Assembly: GCF_001571225.1 (NCBI RefSeq)
Contig: NZ_BCTJ01000009.1
Coordinates: forward strand, 80,629-144,628
Length of the DNA stretch: 64,000 nucleotides
DNA from: Hydrogenophaga palleronii NBRC 102513
GTDB lineage: Bacteria; Pseudomonadota; Gammaproteobacteria; Burkholderiales; Burkholderiaceae_C
Direction: 5' to 3'
In this document: piece by piece, positions 27,279 through 35,735 of the stretch
Numbering within the stretch: position 1 is the first letter of the stretch
Layout of the letters: every line of letters begins with the position of its first letter
Translations under genes and position numbers: made by a program
Notes under the pieces: generated by a model
What the model was told of the DNA's origin: nothing
The model's database searches: none
What the model saw: the letters and a program-made list of their open reading frames with translations, nothing else

Positions 27279-27707
27279 ATGCGCAAGCCGCACCCCCTTT
27301 ACCGTCCGGTGTTTGCCGCCGCAGTGGCCTTGGCCATGACCACCCTGGTCGCCTGCAACCGGGCCGAAACCCCGATGGAAGCCCCTGCGGCTCCGCCCCC
27401 GAACTCGGCCCCGGCCGAAGCACCGCCGGTGATGCCCACACCGCCGAGCGCCAGCACCGAGTCCGCCGCACCGTCCACCACCATGGGCGAGAAGATCGAC
27501 GACACCGTGATCACCACCAAGGTGAAAACCGCCCTGCTGGCCGACGAAGCCGTCAAGGGAGCCGATATCTCTGTCACCACGGTGGCGGGTGAAGTGCAGC
27601 TCTCGGGCGCCGTCGCCAGTCAGGCGCAGATCGACCGCGCAGTGGAGGTGGCCAAGGGTGTGGAAGGCGTCCTTCGGGTACAGAACGGCGTCACCCTCAA
27701 GCCGTGA
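27279..27707 (+). CDS. BON-domain lipoprotein
   Basis: A 142-aa periplasmic lipoprotein. The signal ends at LVACNR (Cys near residue 26), followed by a Pro/Ala-rich linker of about 40 residues and one BON domain (about 70-142: DDTVITTKVKTALL, VQLSGAVASQAQIDRA, VRVQNGVTLK pattern). BON proteins such as OsmY and DolP bind phospholipid and support the envelope under stress. AAGGAG precedes the ATG at 27279. Confidence 0.9.
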   Translation: MRKPHPLYRPVFAAAVALAMTTLVACNRAETPMEAPAAPPPNSAPAEAPPVMPTPPSASTESAAPSTTMGEKIDDTVITTKVKTALLADEAVKGADISVTTVAGEVQLSGAVASQAQIDRAVEVAKGVEGVLRVQNGVTLKP

Positions 27708-28200
27708 CGACACTGCGGTGTTGATCCGGCCAAGGTGCTGCTGCACGGCAGCGTCTCCGGGTCTCGCCGCATGTGTGCGGCAACAGGTCGTGCGTCCGAG
27801 CCTTGGCTGAGCGCGCTGGTCTTTTTTCGGTCGGGCGGACCAGCACCAGCGCCACAAGCCGCTGCCGGCGTTGGGCCGCGTCCGCAATCACCCCCCCCAG
27901 CAACCTTTCCCCACGCAAGTTTTCCCCACGCAACGCCAAGCACCGCGCACGCCGCAAGCTCGACAGGCGCGCCCTACAGCCGGCACATCACAGGGTGATG
28001 TGAGCCGGACGGGCAGGGCTGCGGATGGCGAAAAAGGCACACTTTCCTGCGCGGGGACTGCCGCTTGGCGCTTCCGGGCAGCATTCCCCATCGCATCCGG
28101 CTGAAATGCAGCGTTCAAGTGACAGAATGTTTCCATGTCAAACGGATTGCACGTGATGCCGGTGTTCGGTGGGTTTTGCTGTGGGCGTACGGCCTCCAGC
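27708..28200 (+). other. Gene-free stretch of about 490 bp
   Basis: No frame here has a ribosome site or protein-like composition. It holds a tandem pair of TTTCCCCACGCAA (27906-27918 and 27921-27933, period 15 bp) and an inverted repeat at 27978-28007. The last 100 bases are less GC-rich and probably carry the promoter of the following operon, although no convincing -35/-10 pair is visible. Confidence 0.6.
27978..28007 (+). repeat. Inverted repeat able to form a hairpin
   Basis: GCCGGC and ACATCAC pair with GTGATGT and GCCGG around a three-base loop, with a small bulge. No T-run follows, so it is not a standard terminator. It may be an operator or leader hairpin of the downstream sensor operon. 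Confidence 0.4.
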
Positions 28201-29196
28201 ATGGCGTGGCGCACGCGCGGCCTGCGCATGCTGCGCTGCGCCGCGCTGGCGGCACTGGCCATGGTTGTGCTGGCCTGCAGCGAAGTGCCCGCGCCGCCGC
28301 TGCTGGTGGGCATCAACACCCGGATCGGCTACGACCCGCTGGTGCTGGCGCGCGACCGCGGCCTGGCCGATCCGCAGCAGGTCAAGGTGGTCGAGCTGAT
28401 CTCCAGCGCAGAGGCCTTGCGCCACCTGCGCAACGGCCTGCTGGACGCCGCCGGCCTGACCATGGGCGAGGCCTTGCGCCTGATCGACAGCGGTTTTGAC
28501 GCGCGCATCGTCGCCGTGCTCGACACCTCCGCCGGTGCCGACGTGGTGCTGGTCGCGCCCCATATCCGCCAGCTGGGCGGCCTGCGTGGCGCGCGCATCG
28601 CGGTGGAAGACGCGACCGTGGGCACGCTGATGCTCGACCGCCTGCTGGACCAGGCCGGGTTGCGCCGCGAGCAGGTGACTGTGTTGCGGCTGGACGCCAC
28701 CCAGCACCTGACCGCGCTGCAAAGCGGGCGCGTGGCCGCCGCCGTGAGTTATGCGCCGATCGACGAACCGATGCAGCGCGAAGGTTTCCGCCCGATCTTC
28801 GACAGCCGGGCCATGCCGGGTGAGATCGTTGACGTGCTGGTCGTGCGCACCGAGGTGCTGCGCAACCGGCCCAAGGCGGTGGACGCGCTGATGGCGAGCT
28901 GGGCCACCGGCCTGGCGGCGCTGCAGCAAGACCCGATCGGCGCGGCCGCGGCGCTGGCACCGGGTGCCGGCCTCACGCCAGCGCAATACGAAGCCGTGCA
29001 GAAGGGTCTGCGCTTCTACACCCCGGTCGAATCGCTGCAGCTGCTCAGCGGTGACCCGCCGCGGCTGGCGCAACAGGGCCAGGCCGTGACCCAGCTGCTG
29101 ATGGAGCCGGGCGTGCTGAAGGCCCCGCCGCGCTGGGCCGACCTGATCGACACCGCGCCGGCACGCCGCGCGCCGCACCCGCGGGGTCGGCCATGA
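28201..29196 (+). CDS. Periplasmic binding lipoprotein (NMT1/NitT type) linked to a sensor kinase
   Basis: A 331-aa protein with a lipoprotein signal (ALAALAMVVLACSE, Cys26 from this start) and the fold of NitT/TauT-type binding proteins: GINTRIGYDPLVLARDRG, HLRNGLLDAAGLTMGEAL, GARIAVEDATVGTLML. No permease or ATPase gene is near. Its stop overlaps the start of a histidine kinase (ATGA), so it probably senses a ligand for that kinase rather than importing it. An ATG at 28135 would put the Cys at residue 48, longer than usual for a lipoprotein signal. Confidence 0.85.
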   Translation: MAWRTRGLRMLRCAALAALAMVVLACSEVPAPPLLVGINTRIGYDPLVLARDRGLADPQQVKVVELISSAEALRHLRNGLLDAAGLTMGEALRLIDSGFDARIVAVLDTSAGADVVLVAPHIRQLGGLRGARIAVEDATVGTLMLDRLLDQAGLRREQVTVLRLDATQHLTALQSGRVAAAVSYAPIDEPMQREGFRPIFDSRAMPGEIVDVLVVRTEVLRNRPKAVDALMASWATGLAALQQDPIGAAAALAPGAGLTPAQYEAVQKGLRFYTPVESLQLLSGDPPRLAQQGQAVTQLLMEPGVLKAPPRWADLIDTAPARRAPHPRGRP

Positions 29197-31847
29197 AGCC
29201 GGTGGCGCGCCTGCTCTCCATTCCGGCACGTTGGCTGGCGCCACTGATGCTGGTGGCGTTTGCCATCACCACCACCGGCATCAACCTCGTGCTGCAGTGG
29301 CGCGAGGTGGACCAGCAGGTGACCGAGAACGAGAGCCGCCGGCTGCACGAGCGCCTGGGCGTGGAGCAGAGCCGCCTGAGTGCCGAGGCCGGCAACTTCA
29401 ACACCTTGCAGGTGCGCCGCCTGGTCGGCGGCCTGGGGCTGTACAGCGGCATGCAGCACGCCTATTTGCTGGACGACCGTGGACTGGTGCAGGCCTCGTT
29501 GCTGCGCTCCGACATCGGCATGTCTTTTGACGATCTGCTCCAGCTGTATCCCGAACTCGCGGGCATGCGCGCCGCGTTCGCCCAACCCCTGGCCGGCTCC
29601 ACATTGCAGGTGGCGCGTGCGCCGGCGCAGCCCTGGCTGTTCGGCCGTGCCGCGCTTGAGCCCGGCCTGGAGCTGCTGACCCTGGTCAACCTGAGCCAGC
29701 CGATCGCCGCGCGCCATGCCGGCATGCGCGCCCAGGTGCTGCGCGAGGCCCTGGTGCTGACCGCGATGGTGGCCCTGCTGGCGCTGCTGCTGCACTGGGT
29801 CTGGTTCCGCCGCGCCGAGCAGCTGGCGCGCGCGCTCACCACCATGGGCGAGGGCCAGTTGCAGGCCCGCACCGGCCTGCACGGACGCGACGAACTGGCG
29901 CTGATCGGCGCTGCGGCCGACCGCATGGCCGAGCGCCTGCAGGCCGATCAGTCCCTGTTGCAGCGCATGACCGATGTGGTGGACCGTTCGCCGCTGGTGG
30001 TGATCGAATGGCTCAACGTGATCGGTTGCCCGATCCGTTACGTGAGTCCTTCCATCGCGCAATGGGGTTATGCGCCCGAGCCCCTGCTGCAGGGCCGCAT
30101 GACCTACGACAGCCTGATCCACCCCGATGACGTGGGCCAGGTCAATATCGAGATCGACCACTACCTGGACCACGGCCCCGACCAGTACCGGCAGGAATAC
30201 CGGCTGCGCTGCGCCGACGGCCGCTGGATCTGGATCGACGACCGCAGCTCGCTCACGCGCGATGCCGACGGCAAGGTCACGGCCATCAGCGGTGTGCTGC
30301 TCGACATCACGGTGCAGAAAGAGGCCCAGCTGGCGCAGCGCGACCAGGTCGAGTTCCAGCGCATGTTCTACGAGCTGCCGCTGATCGGCATGGCGATCTC
30401 GTCGCCGCACGACACGCACTGGCTGCAGGTGAACGATCGGCTGTGCGAAATCCTCGGCTACACGCGCGAGCAGCTGCTGAGCGTGAGCTGGGCCGAGATG
30501 ACGCCGCAGCCGGATCTGGATCGCAACCTCGAACTGCTTGAACGCATGAAGGCCGGCGAGACCGAGAGCTACCAGATGCAGAAGCGGTTCATGCGCTGGG
30601 ACGGCAGCTTCGTGCACACCGAGATCCATGTGCGCGCGGTGCGTGAGCCCGACGGCACGCTCAAGCACCTGTTCTCCATCGTTCAGGACGTGACCGAACG
30701 CCTGCAGACCAGCCAGGCCCTGAGCGACCAGAAGAGCCTGCTGGAGCAGGCCGAGGCCATGGCCGGCCTGGGCAGCTGGTTGTACGACTCGAACACGCGG
30801 CACATCTGGTGGTCGCGCCAGATGTACCACAACATCGGGCGCGACGAAGCGCTGGGGCCGCCACCCACGCTGGAGGCCTATCTGGACTGCCTGCACCCCG
30901 AGGACCGCGACCGCGTGGGCCGTTTCCTGCGCACCCTGCCGCGGCACAAGGTGGGCCGCATGCACACCGAGTTCCGCCGCCATCCTTCGCTCGGGCGTGA
31001 ACGCTGGTTCCGCGGCGGCGTCGAATGCCGCGAGCTCGCCGATGGTGCCGGCGTTCACTTCAGCGGCACCCTGCTCGACGTCACCCACATCAAGCTGGCG
31101 CAGATGAACCTGGAGCGCATCAACGCCAAGCTGGAGCAGCGCGTGGCCGAACGCACCGAGCAGCTCAGCGTGGCCAACCGCGAGCTGGAGGCGTTTTCGT
31201 ACACCGTCTCGCACGACCTGAAGGCGCCGCTGCGCGGCATCGACGGCTACAGCCAGTTGCTGGAAGAAGAGCACAGCGACCGGCTGGACGAAGAGGGCCG
31301 CCAGTTCATCGGCCGCATCCGCCGCGGCGTGCACCAGATGGGCTGTCTGATCTCCGATCTGCTGGCCTATTCGCGCATGGAGCGCCGCACCATGGAGCAG
31401 CGCCAGGTGGAACTCAAGCCCTTGCTGGACCTGGTGCTGGAAGGCCACGCGGCCGACATCGCCGCGGCGCGCACCGAGGTTGTGCTGCAACTGGAGCCGA
31501 TGGTGCTGCAGCTCGACCGCGAGGGCATGGCGGTGGTGCTGCGCAACCTGGTCGGCAACGCCGTCAAGTTCAGCCAGAGCCAGCCGCAGCCGCGCATCGA
31601 GGTTGGCGCACGCCATGAAGACCAGCGCTGCGTGCTCTGGGTGCGCGACAACGGCGTGGGCTTCGACATGAAGTACCACGACCGCATCTTCGGCATCTTC
31701 CAGCGCCTGCAGCGGGCCGAAGACTACTCGGGCACCGGCGTGGGTCTGGCGCTGGTGGCCAAGGCGGTGCAGCGCATGGGCGGTCGGGTCTGGGCCGAGA
31801 GCACGGTCGGGCAGGGCGCCACCTTCTACCTGGAGTTCCCGTCATGA
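29193..31847 (+). CDS. Triple-PAS membrane histidine kinase
   Basis: An 884-aa kinase. Order: transmembrane helix (about 16-36), periplasmic region, second helix (about 188-208), HAMP (about 210-262), three PAS domains (about 270-380, 390-505 and 520-640), coiled coil, HisKA with His674 (YTVSHDLKAPLRG) and HATPase (NLVGNAVKFSQ, DNGVGFDM, GTGVGLALV). The catalytic half resembles phytochrome-type kinases that act on Rcp1-like regulators, and such a regulator follows with a 4-bp ATGA overlap. The input is probably the preceding binding lipoprotein. Confidence 0.93.
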   Translation: MKPVARLLSIPARWLAPLMLVAFAITTTGINLVLQWREVDQQVTENESRRLHERLGVEQSRLSAEAGNFNTLQVRRLVGGLGLYSGMQHAYLLDDRGLVQASLLRSDIGMSFDDLLQLYPELAGMRAAFAQPLAGSTLQVARAPAQPWLFGRAALEPGLELLTLVNLSQPIAARHAGMRAQVLREALVLTAMVALLALLLHWVWFRRAEQLARALTTMGEGQLQARTGLHGRDELALIGAAADRMAERLQADQSLLQRMTDVVDRSPLVVIEWLNVIGCPIRYVSPSIAQWGYAPEPLLQGRMTYDSLIHPDDVGQVNIEIDHYLDHGPDQYRQEYRLRCADGRWIWIDDRSSLTRDADGKVTAISGVLLDITVQKEAQLAQRDQVEFQRMFYELPLIGMAISSPHDTHWLQVNDRLCEILGYTREQLLSVSWAEMTPQPDLDRNLELLERMKAGETESYQMQKRFMRWDGSFVHTEIHVRAVREPDGTLKHLFSIVQDVTERLQTSQALSDQKSLLEQAEAMAGLGSWLYDSNTRHIWWSRQMYHNIGRDEALGPPPTLEAYLDCLHPEDRDRVGRFLRTLPRHKVGRMHTEFRRHPSLGRERWFRGGVECRELADGAGVHFSGTLLDVTHIKLAQMNLERINAKLEQRVAERTEQLSVANRELEAFSYTVSHDLKAPLRGIDGYSQLLEEEHSDRLDEEGRQFIGRIRRGVHQMGCLISDLLAYSRMERRTMEQRQVELKPLLDLVLEGHAADIAAARTEVVLQLEPMVLQLDREGMAVVLRNLVGNAVKFSQSQPQPRIEVGARHEDQRCVLWVRDNGVGFDMKYHDRIFGIFQRLQRAEDYSGTGVGLALVAKAVQRMGGRVWAESTVGQGATFYLEFPS

Positions 31848-32275
31848 AATCGGCCCGGTCACGCCACACGATCCTGCTGGTGGAAGACAACGCGATGGAC
31901 ATCGACCTCACGTTGCGCGCCTTCAACAAGCAGCGCTTCGCCACCACCATCCACGTCGCGCGTGATGGCGAAGAGGCGCTGTCCTGGTTTGAACGCTGGG
32001 ACGGTGGTGAATGCCTGCCGGCCGTGATCCTGCTCGACCTCAACCTGCCACGCGTCAACGGCCTGGAGGTGTTGCAGCAGCTCAAGACGCACAAAAAATT
32101 CCGCAGCATTCCGGTGGTGGTGCTGAGTTCCTCGCGCGAAGAAAGCGACCTCAAGGCCGCCTACGACCTGGGCGTGAGCTCCTATATCGAGAAGCCGGTG
32201 AACTTCAGCCAGTTCATCGAAGTCGCAGAACGCATCGAGCTGTACTGGTGCGTGCTCAACGAGCGGCCATACTGA
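31844..32275 (+). CDS. Single-domain response regulator, Rcp1 type
   Basis: A 143-aa stand-alone receiver. The acidic pocket (VEDNAMD), phospho-acceptor Asp65 (ILLDLNLPRVNG), Thr/Ser position (VVLSSS) and Lys (YIEKPVNF) are all present. With no output domain it must act by protein contact or phosphotransfer. It is the last gene of a translationally coupled set of binding protein, kinase and receiver. Confidence 0.92.
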   Translation: MKSARSRHTILLVEDNAMDIDLTLRAFNKQRFATTIHVARDGEEALSWFERWDGGECLPAVILLDLNLPRVNGLEVLQQLKTHKKFRSIPVVVLSSSREESDLKAAYDLGVSSYIEKPVNFSQFIEVAERIELYWCVLNERPY

Positions 32276-32402
32276 GGGCACCCCGGTGCAGCTTTGACGA
32301 GGCCCGCGGGGGGCCACACCCGCCATCCGGCCCGGCCGCTGGCACGGTGTTCACGCCAGCGGCGCCTGCGCCTGCTGTTGTTTCCTGTTTTCCGGAGTGC
32401 CC

Positions 32403-32849
32403 ATGCTGAAAATCCTGATTCCCGTCGACGGTTCCCCGCAGGCCCTGCTGGCCGTGCACCATGTGTTGCGGCTGGTGGGCGCCGGCCTGAAGGCGCGCGC
32501 CGTGGTGGCCAACGTGCAGGAGGCGGCCAACCTTTACGAAATGGTGGTGGCGCACGACCCCGCCGTGCTGCAGAAGGTGAGCGACGCCGCCGGGCGCGAC
32601 CTGGTGCGCCCGGCCGTGGCCCTGCTGAGCGCGGCCGGTGTGCAGGTCGAATCGGCCGTGGCCAGCGGCGACCCGGCGCAACAGCTGCTGGAACTGCTGG
32701 AGCGCCACGCCTGCGATGCGGTGGTGATGAGCACGCGCGGCAGCGGCCTGCGTGCGGCGGTGCTGGGTTCGGTGTCGCAGGAGCTGGTGCAACGCTCGCC
32801 GGTGCCGGTCACGCTGGTGAAGGTGCCCGAGGACACCGCCGCCGACTGA
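32403..32849 (+). CDS. Universal stress protein (UspA family)
   Basis: A 148-aa single Usp domain. It begins MLKILIPVDGSPQALLAVH and has the ATP-binding motif near the C-terminus (VMSTRGSGLRAAVLGSVSQE, then SPVPVTLVK), so it is of the ATP-binding subtype. GGAG lies 5 nt before the ATG at 32403. A GTG two codons earlier is less likely. A terminator hairpin follows. Confidence 0.93.
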   Translation: MLKILIPVDGSPQALLAVHHVLRLVGAGLKARAVVANVQEAANLYEMVVAHDPAVLQKVSDAAGRDLVRPAVALLSAAGVQVESAVASGDPAQQLLELLERHACDAVVMSTRGSGLRAAVLGSVSQELVQRSPVPVTLVKVPEDTAAD

Positions 32850-32871
32850 CCGCATCCGCCACCACACGCAG

Positions 32872-32897
32872 GAAGCCGGCCGTGAGCCGGCTTCTTT
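32872..32897 (+). terminator. Rho-independent terminator after the universal stress protein gene
   Basis: GAAGCCGGC and GCCGGCTTC form a 9-bp perfect stem around CGTGA, followed by TTTC. It lies 22 bp after the stop and between two convergent genes. Confidence 0.7.
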
Positions 32898-32916
32898 CAT
32901 GGGCGCGGCACGGGCC

Positions 32917-33492
32917 TCAGGGTGCCGCAGAGGCTGGGGGTGCCTTGGGCGCCGGCGGCTGCCAGCGGAAGAACATCGGGTACACCTTCTCGACCACCGG
33001 GCCGTTGAAGTCCCAGCCCCGGCACTGGCCCAGGTGGGGCGGCGGCAGGCCGTCGCCGTGTGCCGCGAACGATTCCGAACGGGTCTGGAACGCCGCGGTT
33101 GCGAGGTTGAACAAAAGCTCGCGCAGGTGCGTGCAACCCGCCACGTGGCCCAGGTGGCGCTGGATGGTCTGGCGCCAGCCACGGCCCAGCACCTCACCCA
33201 CCATGCGCTGCATGTTGGGCAGCGCGCTCGGGCAGGGGTCATGCGGGAACGCGTCCATGGCGACGTCGATGCCGCGGATCACCATGGTTTCGTCGAACGT
33301 CACGCGGATGCGCATGTGGTGCACCGCTTCGCCGGCTTCCCAGCGGCCTTCGCCGGGGATCTCGAAGGCGTGCGGCTTGCTGTCGTGCAGCTCGCCTTCG
33401 ATCTCCCACAGGCCGTCGTCGCGCTGAAACCCCTGGTACTCGACGCGCCGGGTGTGCATGGGGCGGCGGGGGGCGGGGGCAGGCAAGGGCAA
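32917..33492 (-). CDS. DUF2889 family protein with a TTG start
   Basis: A 191-aa protein of the DUF2889 family, function unknown, seen in aromatic-degrading betaproteobacteria. It begins LPLPAPAPRRPMHTRRVEYQ; the short Pro-rich lead followed by HTRR is typical. The first ATG (33459) would remove this lead. The TTG at 33492 has GGAG 9 nt upstream and keeps it, so TTG is preferred. The conserved core includes DDGLWEIEGEL and AGCTHLRELLFNLAT. It is monocistronic as far as can be seen. Confidence 0.8.
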   Translation of the reverse strand: MPLPAPAPRRPMHTRRVEYQGFQRDDGLWEIEGELHDSKPHAFEIPGEGRWEAGEAVHHMRIRVTFDETMVIRGIDVAMDAFPHDPCPSALPNMQRMVGEVLGRGWRQTIQRHLGHVAGCTHLRELLFNLATAAFQTRSESFAAHGDGLPPPHLGQCRGWDFNGPVVEKVYPMFFRWQPPAPKAPPASAAP

Positions 33493-33647
33493 GGTGGTTC
33501 TCCGGTGGGGCGTTGTCTGCGCCGATTGTCCCGCCCCGCGCCAGCGCCTGCTGGCGGGCCGGCTGAAAACCTGCGAACACGGCGGCGTGCGCATGACGCC
33601 GGGCCGCCGCTGCGCCGGCCGGCCTGACCGTGCGTCGGAAAAAAACC

Positions 33648-33674
33648 TCAAGTTCCCGTGCGGAACGCCGAAAA
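33648..33674 (+). promoter_or_regulatory. FliA (sigma-28) type promoter
   Basis: TCAA, 15 bp, GCCGAAAA. This matches the flagellar consensus TAAA-N15-GCCGATAA at the exact spacing with two differences. It lies 56 bp upstream of the unknown gene at 33730, next to the chemotaxis operon. Confidence 0.5.
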
Positions 33675-33729
33675 CAGCTCAAGAACACCGGGCCTGTGTG
33701 CGGCCGGTGGACGCCGTAGAGGAATGCCC

Positions 33730-34437
33730 ATGTTGAACATTTCAACCACCACTGCCGTCGCCTGGCCGACGCCGCCCTCCGGCGCCGTCGCCCCGGTGTC
33801 GCCGGCCGCTGCCGTGCAGCCCGTGCAGGCGGGCAACCACGACGGCAAGGCTCAAACCGGATTTGGCCGCGAGGGCCAGGCCGCGCGACAGCATGCCCTG
33901 GCCACCCGCGGCCAGGCCGAAGCGCGCACCGCGGCGGCCGACAGTGCCAGCCCGGCGGCCGGCGAGGCCCGCATGCCGGCGCCGCACGATCCGGTGGCCC
34001 AGCGGCAGGCGAAGCAGGAAGCCACCCAGGTGGCCGAACAGCAGAAGGCCAAGGACAAACAGGCGATCGAACACCTGCAGAGCGTGCTCTCGCGCATGTG
34101 GGCCGCCAGCGCGGCGGTGATTGACCGCGCGCTGGGCATCGAACCACCCAACGGCAGCGAGCTGCCCGGCAGCCAGAGCGATACCGCCCCCGACCTGTCG
34201 GCGGTGGCCGCCACGCTGGTGGCGCGCAAGACACCGCTGGTGCCCGAACGCGCGGCCCTGCCCGCGCCCGACCCCCTGCCGTGGCCGGTGATGGCGGACG
34301 CGGCCACGCCCGAAGGCGCCGAGCCCGTGGCGGTGGTGGAGCTGGTGGACCCGGCCGACGTGCTGGCCTACGACGAACGCGGCAACAGCAGCATGGCGCC
34401 GCTGGAAGCGGGCACCCTGGTCAACCAGATGGTTTGA
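33730..34437 (+). CDS. Unknown protein, possible flagellar-regulon member
   Basis: A 235-aa protein not recognised as any family. It is Ala/Pro/Gln rich without signal peptide or membrane segment. A charged helix with coiled-coil potential lies at about 90-125 (AKQEATQVAEQQKAKDKQAI). The C-terminus (PADVLAYDERGNSSMAP) looks structured. AGAGGA supports the ATG at 33730. A FliA-like promoter upstream and the convergent chemotaxis operon suggest a motility role, for example an accessory or secreted protein. Confidence 0.65.
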   Translation: MLNISTTTAVAWPTPPSGAVAPVSPAAAVQPVQAGNHDGKAQTGFGREGQAARQHALATRGQAEARTAAADSASPAAGEARMPAPHDPVAQRQAKQEATQVAEQQKAKDKQAIEHLQSVLSRMWAASAAVIDRALGIEPPNGSELPGSQSDTAPDLSAVAATLVARKTPLVPERAALPAPDPLPWPVMADAATPEGAEPVAVVELVDPADVLAYDERGNSSMAPLEAGTLVNQMV

Positions 34438-34500
34438 GGCCGCTGGCCTCGGCAGGACCGGCTGCTGCTGCGCAGCGCCGTAAGCACCCCGGTCAAAATT

Positions 34501-35607
34501 TCAGATGCGGTGCCGCACGCCGGACGGTGTGCTCGCCAGGCGCGCCAGCAGCGCCGGCGCGATCTGCGTCAGCGGCAACACCTCGTGCGCCGCGCCGTGC
34601 TGGATCGCCATGCGCGGCATGCCGAACACCACGCAGCTCGCTTCGTCCTGCACGTAGTTGTAGCTGCCGGCGTCCTTCATCTCGCGCATCGCGCTCGCGC
34701 CATCGGCGCCCATGCCGGTGAGCATGATGCCCAGCGCGTTCGGCCCCAGCACGCGCGCGGCCGACTTGAACAGCACCTCCACCGAAGGGCGGTGGCGGTT
34801 CACCGGTTCGGTGTCTTCCACAACGGCCACGTAGTTGGAGCCGTTGCGGTCGATGCGGAACTGGCGCCCGCCCGGCGCGATGTAGGCGTGGCCGGGCAGG
34901 ATGCGTTCGCCGTGGCGCGCCTCCTGCACCTGGATGCGGCACAGCGTGTTCAGGCGGTTGGCGAAACTGGTGGTGAAACCCGGCGGCATGTGCTGGGTGA
35001 TGACGATGGCGGGCGCGTCGGGCGGCATCGGCACCAGCACCTCGCGGATGGCCTCGGTGCCGCCGGTGGAGGAACCGATGCAGATGATCTTTTCGGTTGA
35101 AACCCGCGGCAGCGGCGCGCGCGGCGGCTCGGCCGGTGTGGCCGCGCCGTTCGCCGTGCCGGCGGTTGCCGATGCGGCGCCGAGCGGGGCCGCGAGGCGC
35201 TTCACGTGCGCAGCGGCGGCAACGCGGATCTTGTCCACGATGTCGCCGGCCAGTTCGTTCAGGCCGCTGCTCACGCCGATGCGTGGCTTGGCCACGAAGT
35301 CAACCGCGCCCATCTCGAGCGCGCGCAGCGTGGTTTCGGCACCCTGCTCGGTGAGGGTGGAGACCATCACCACCGGCATCGGGCGCAGGCGCATCAGGCG
35401 CGAGAGGAACTCCAGCCCGTCCATGCGCGGCATCTCCACGTCGAGCGTGATGACGTCGGGGTTGAGCTCGCGGATCATCTCGCGCGCCACCAGCGGATCG
35501 CTGGCCGCGCCGATGCAGGTCATGTCCTTCTGCCGGTTGATGATTTCGGTGAGCAGGCTGCGCACCAGCGCAGAGTCGTCCACCACGATCACCTTGATTT
35601 TTGCCAT
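34501..35607 (-). CDS. cheB: Chemotaxis protein-glutamate methylesterase
   Basis: Receiver plus methylesterase, 368 aa, removing methyl groups from chemoreceptors when phosphorylated. Receiver Asp56 is in [12 protein letters not shown]. The linker is Ala/Pro-rich. The esterase carries the catalytic Ser in [12 protein letters not shown], His in [10 protein letters not shown] and Asp in MGADGASAM. The ATG at 35607 has GGAGAGA upstream; the frame runs on upstream only because the intergenic repeat is open. It is the last gene of the che operon. Confidence 0.96.
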   Translation of the reverse strand: MAKIKVIVVDDSALVRSLLTEIINRQKDMTCIGAASDPLVAREMIRELNPDVITLDVEMPRMDGLEFLSRLMRLRPMPVVMVSTLTEQGAETTLRALEMGAVDFVAKPRIGVSSGLNELAGDIVDKIRVAAAAHVKRLAAPLGAASATAGTANGAATPAEPPRAPLPRVSTEKIICIGSSTGGTEAIREVLVPMPPDAPAIVITQHMPPGFTTSFANRLNTLCRIQVQEARHGERILPGHAYIAPGGRQFRIDRNGSNYVAVVEDTEPVNRHRPSVEVLFKSAARVLGPNALGIMLTGMGADGASAMREMKDAGSYNYVQDEASCVVFGMPRMAIQHGAAHEVLPLTQIAPALLARLASTPSGVRHRI

Positions 35608-35640
35608 TTCATCTCTCCATTGCGATCCACGTGCCTTGTC

Positions 35641-35735
35641 CGGAAACACCGCGGAACCGGCTTTGCCGGGCCGCTGGTGTTGCCCCCTTTGAGGGGGATG
35701 CGGCGACACGCAGTGAGCAAGCGACGGGGTGTTTC
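35641..35735 (+). repeat. Dispersed three-hairpin repeat, copy 3, between cheD and cheB
   Basis: Contains AACCGGCTTTGCCGGGCC, CCCCCTTTGAGGGGG and a GC-rich third hairpin, enclosed by GAAACACC and GGTGTTTC, which can pair over the full length. Its end reaches the cheD stop codon. Confidence 0.85.

Noticed and set aside
27906..27933. Tandem TTTCCCCACGCAA considered as DnaA boxes or an origin
   Set aside because: The sequence differs from TTATCCACA at several positions. There are only two copies and no AT-rich unwinding region or dnaA/repA gene nearby.
29016..31679. An 880-codon open frame on the minus strand opposite the triple-PAS kinase
   Set aside because: Its product is low-complexity and His/Gln/Ala rich. 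The plus strand carries complete kinase motifs.
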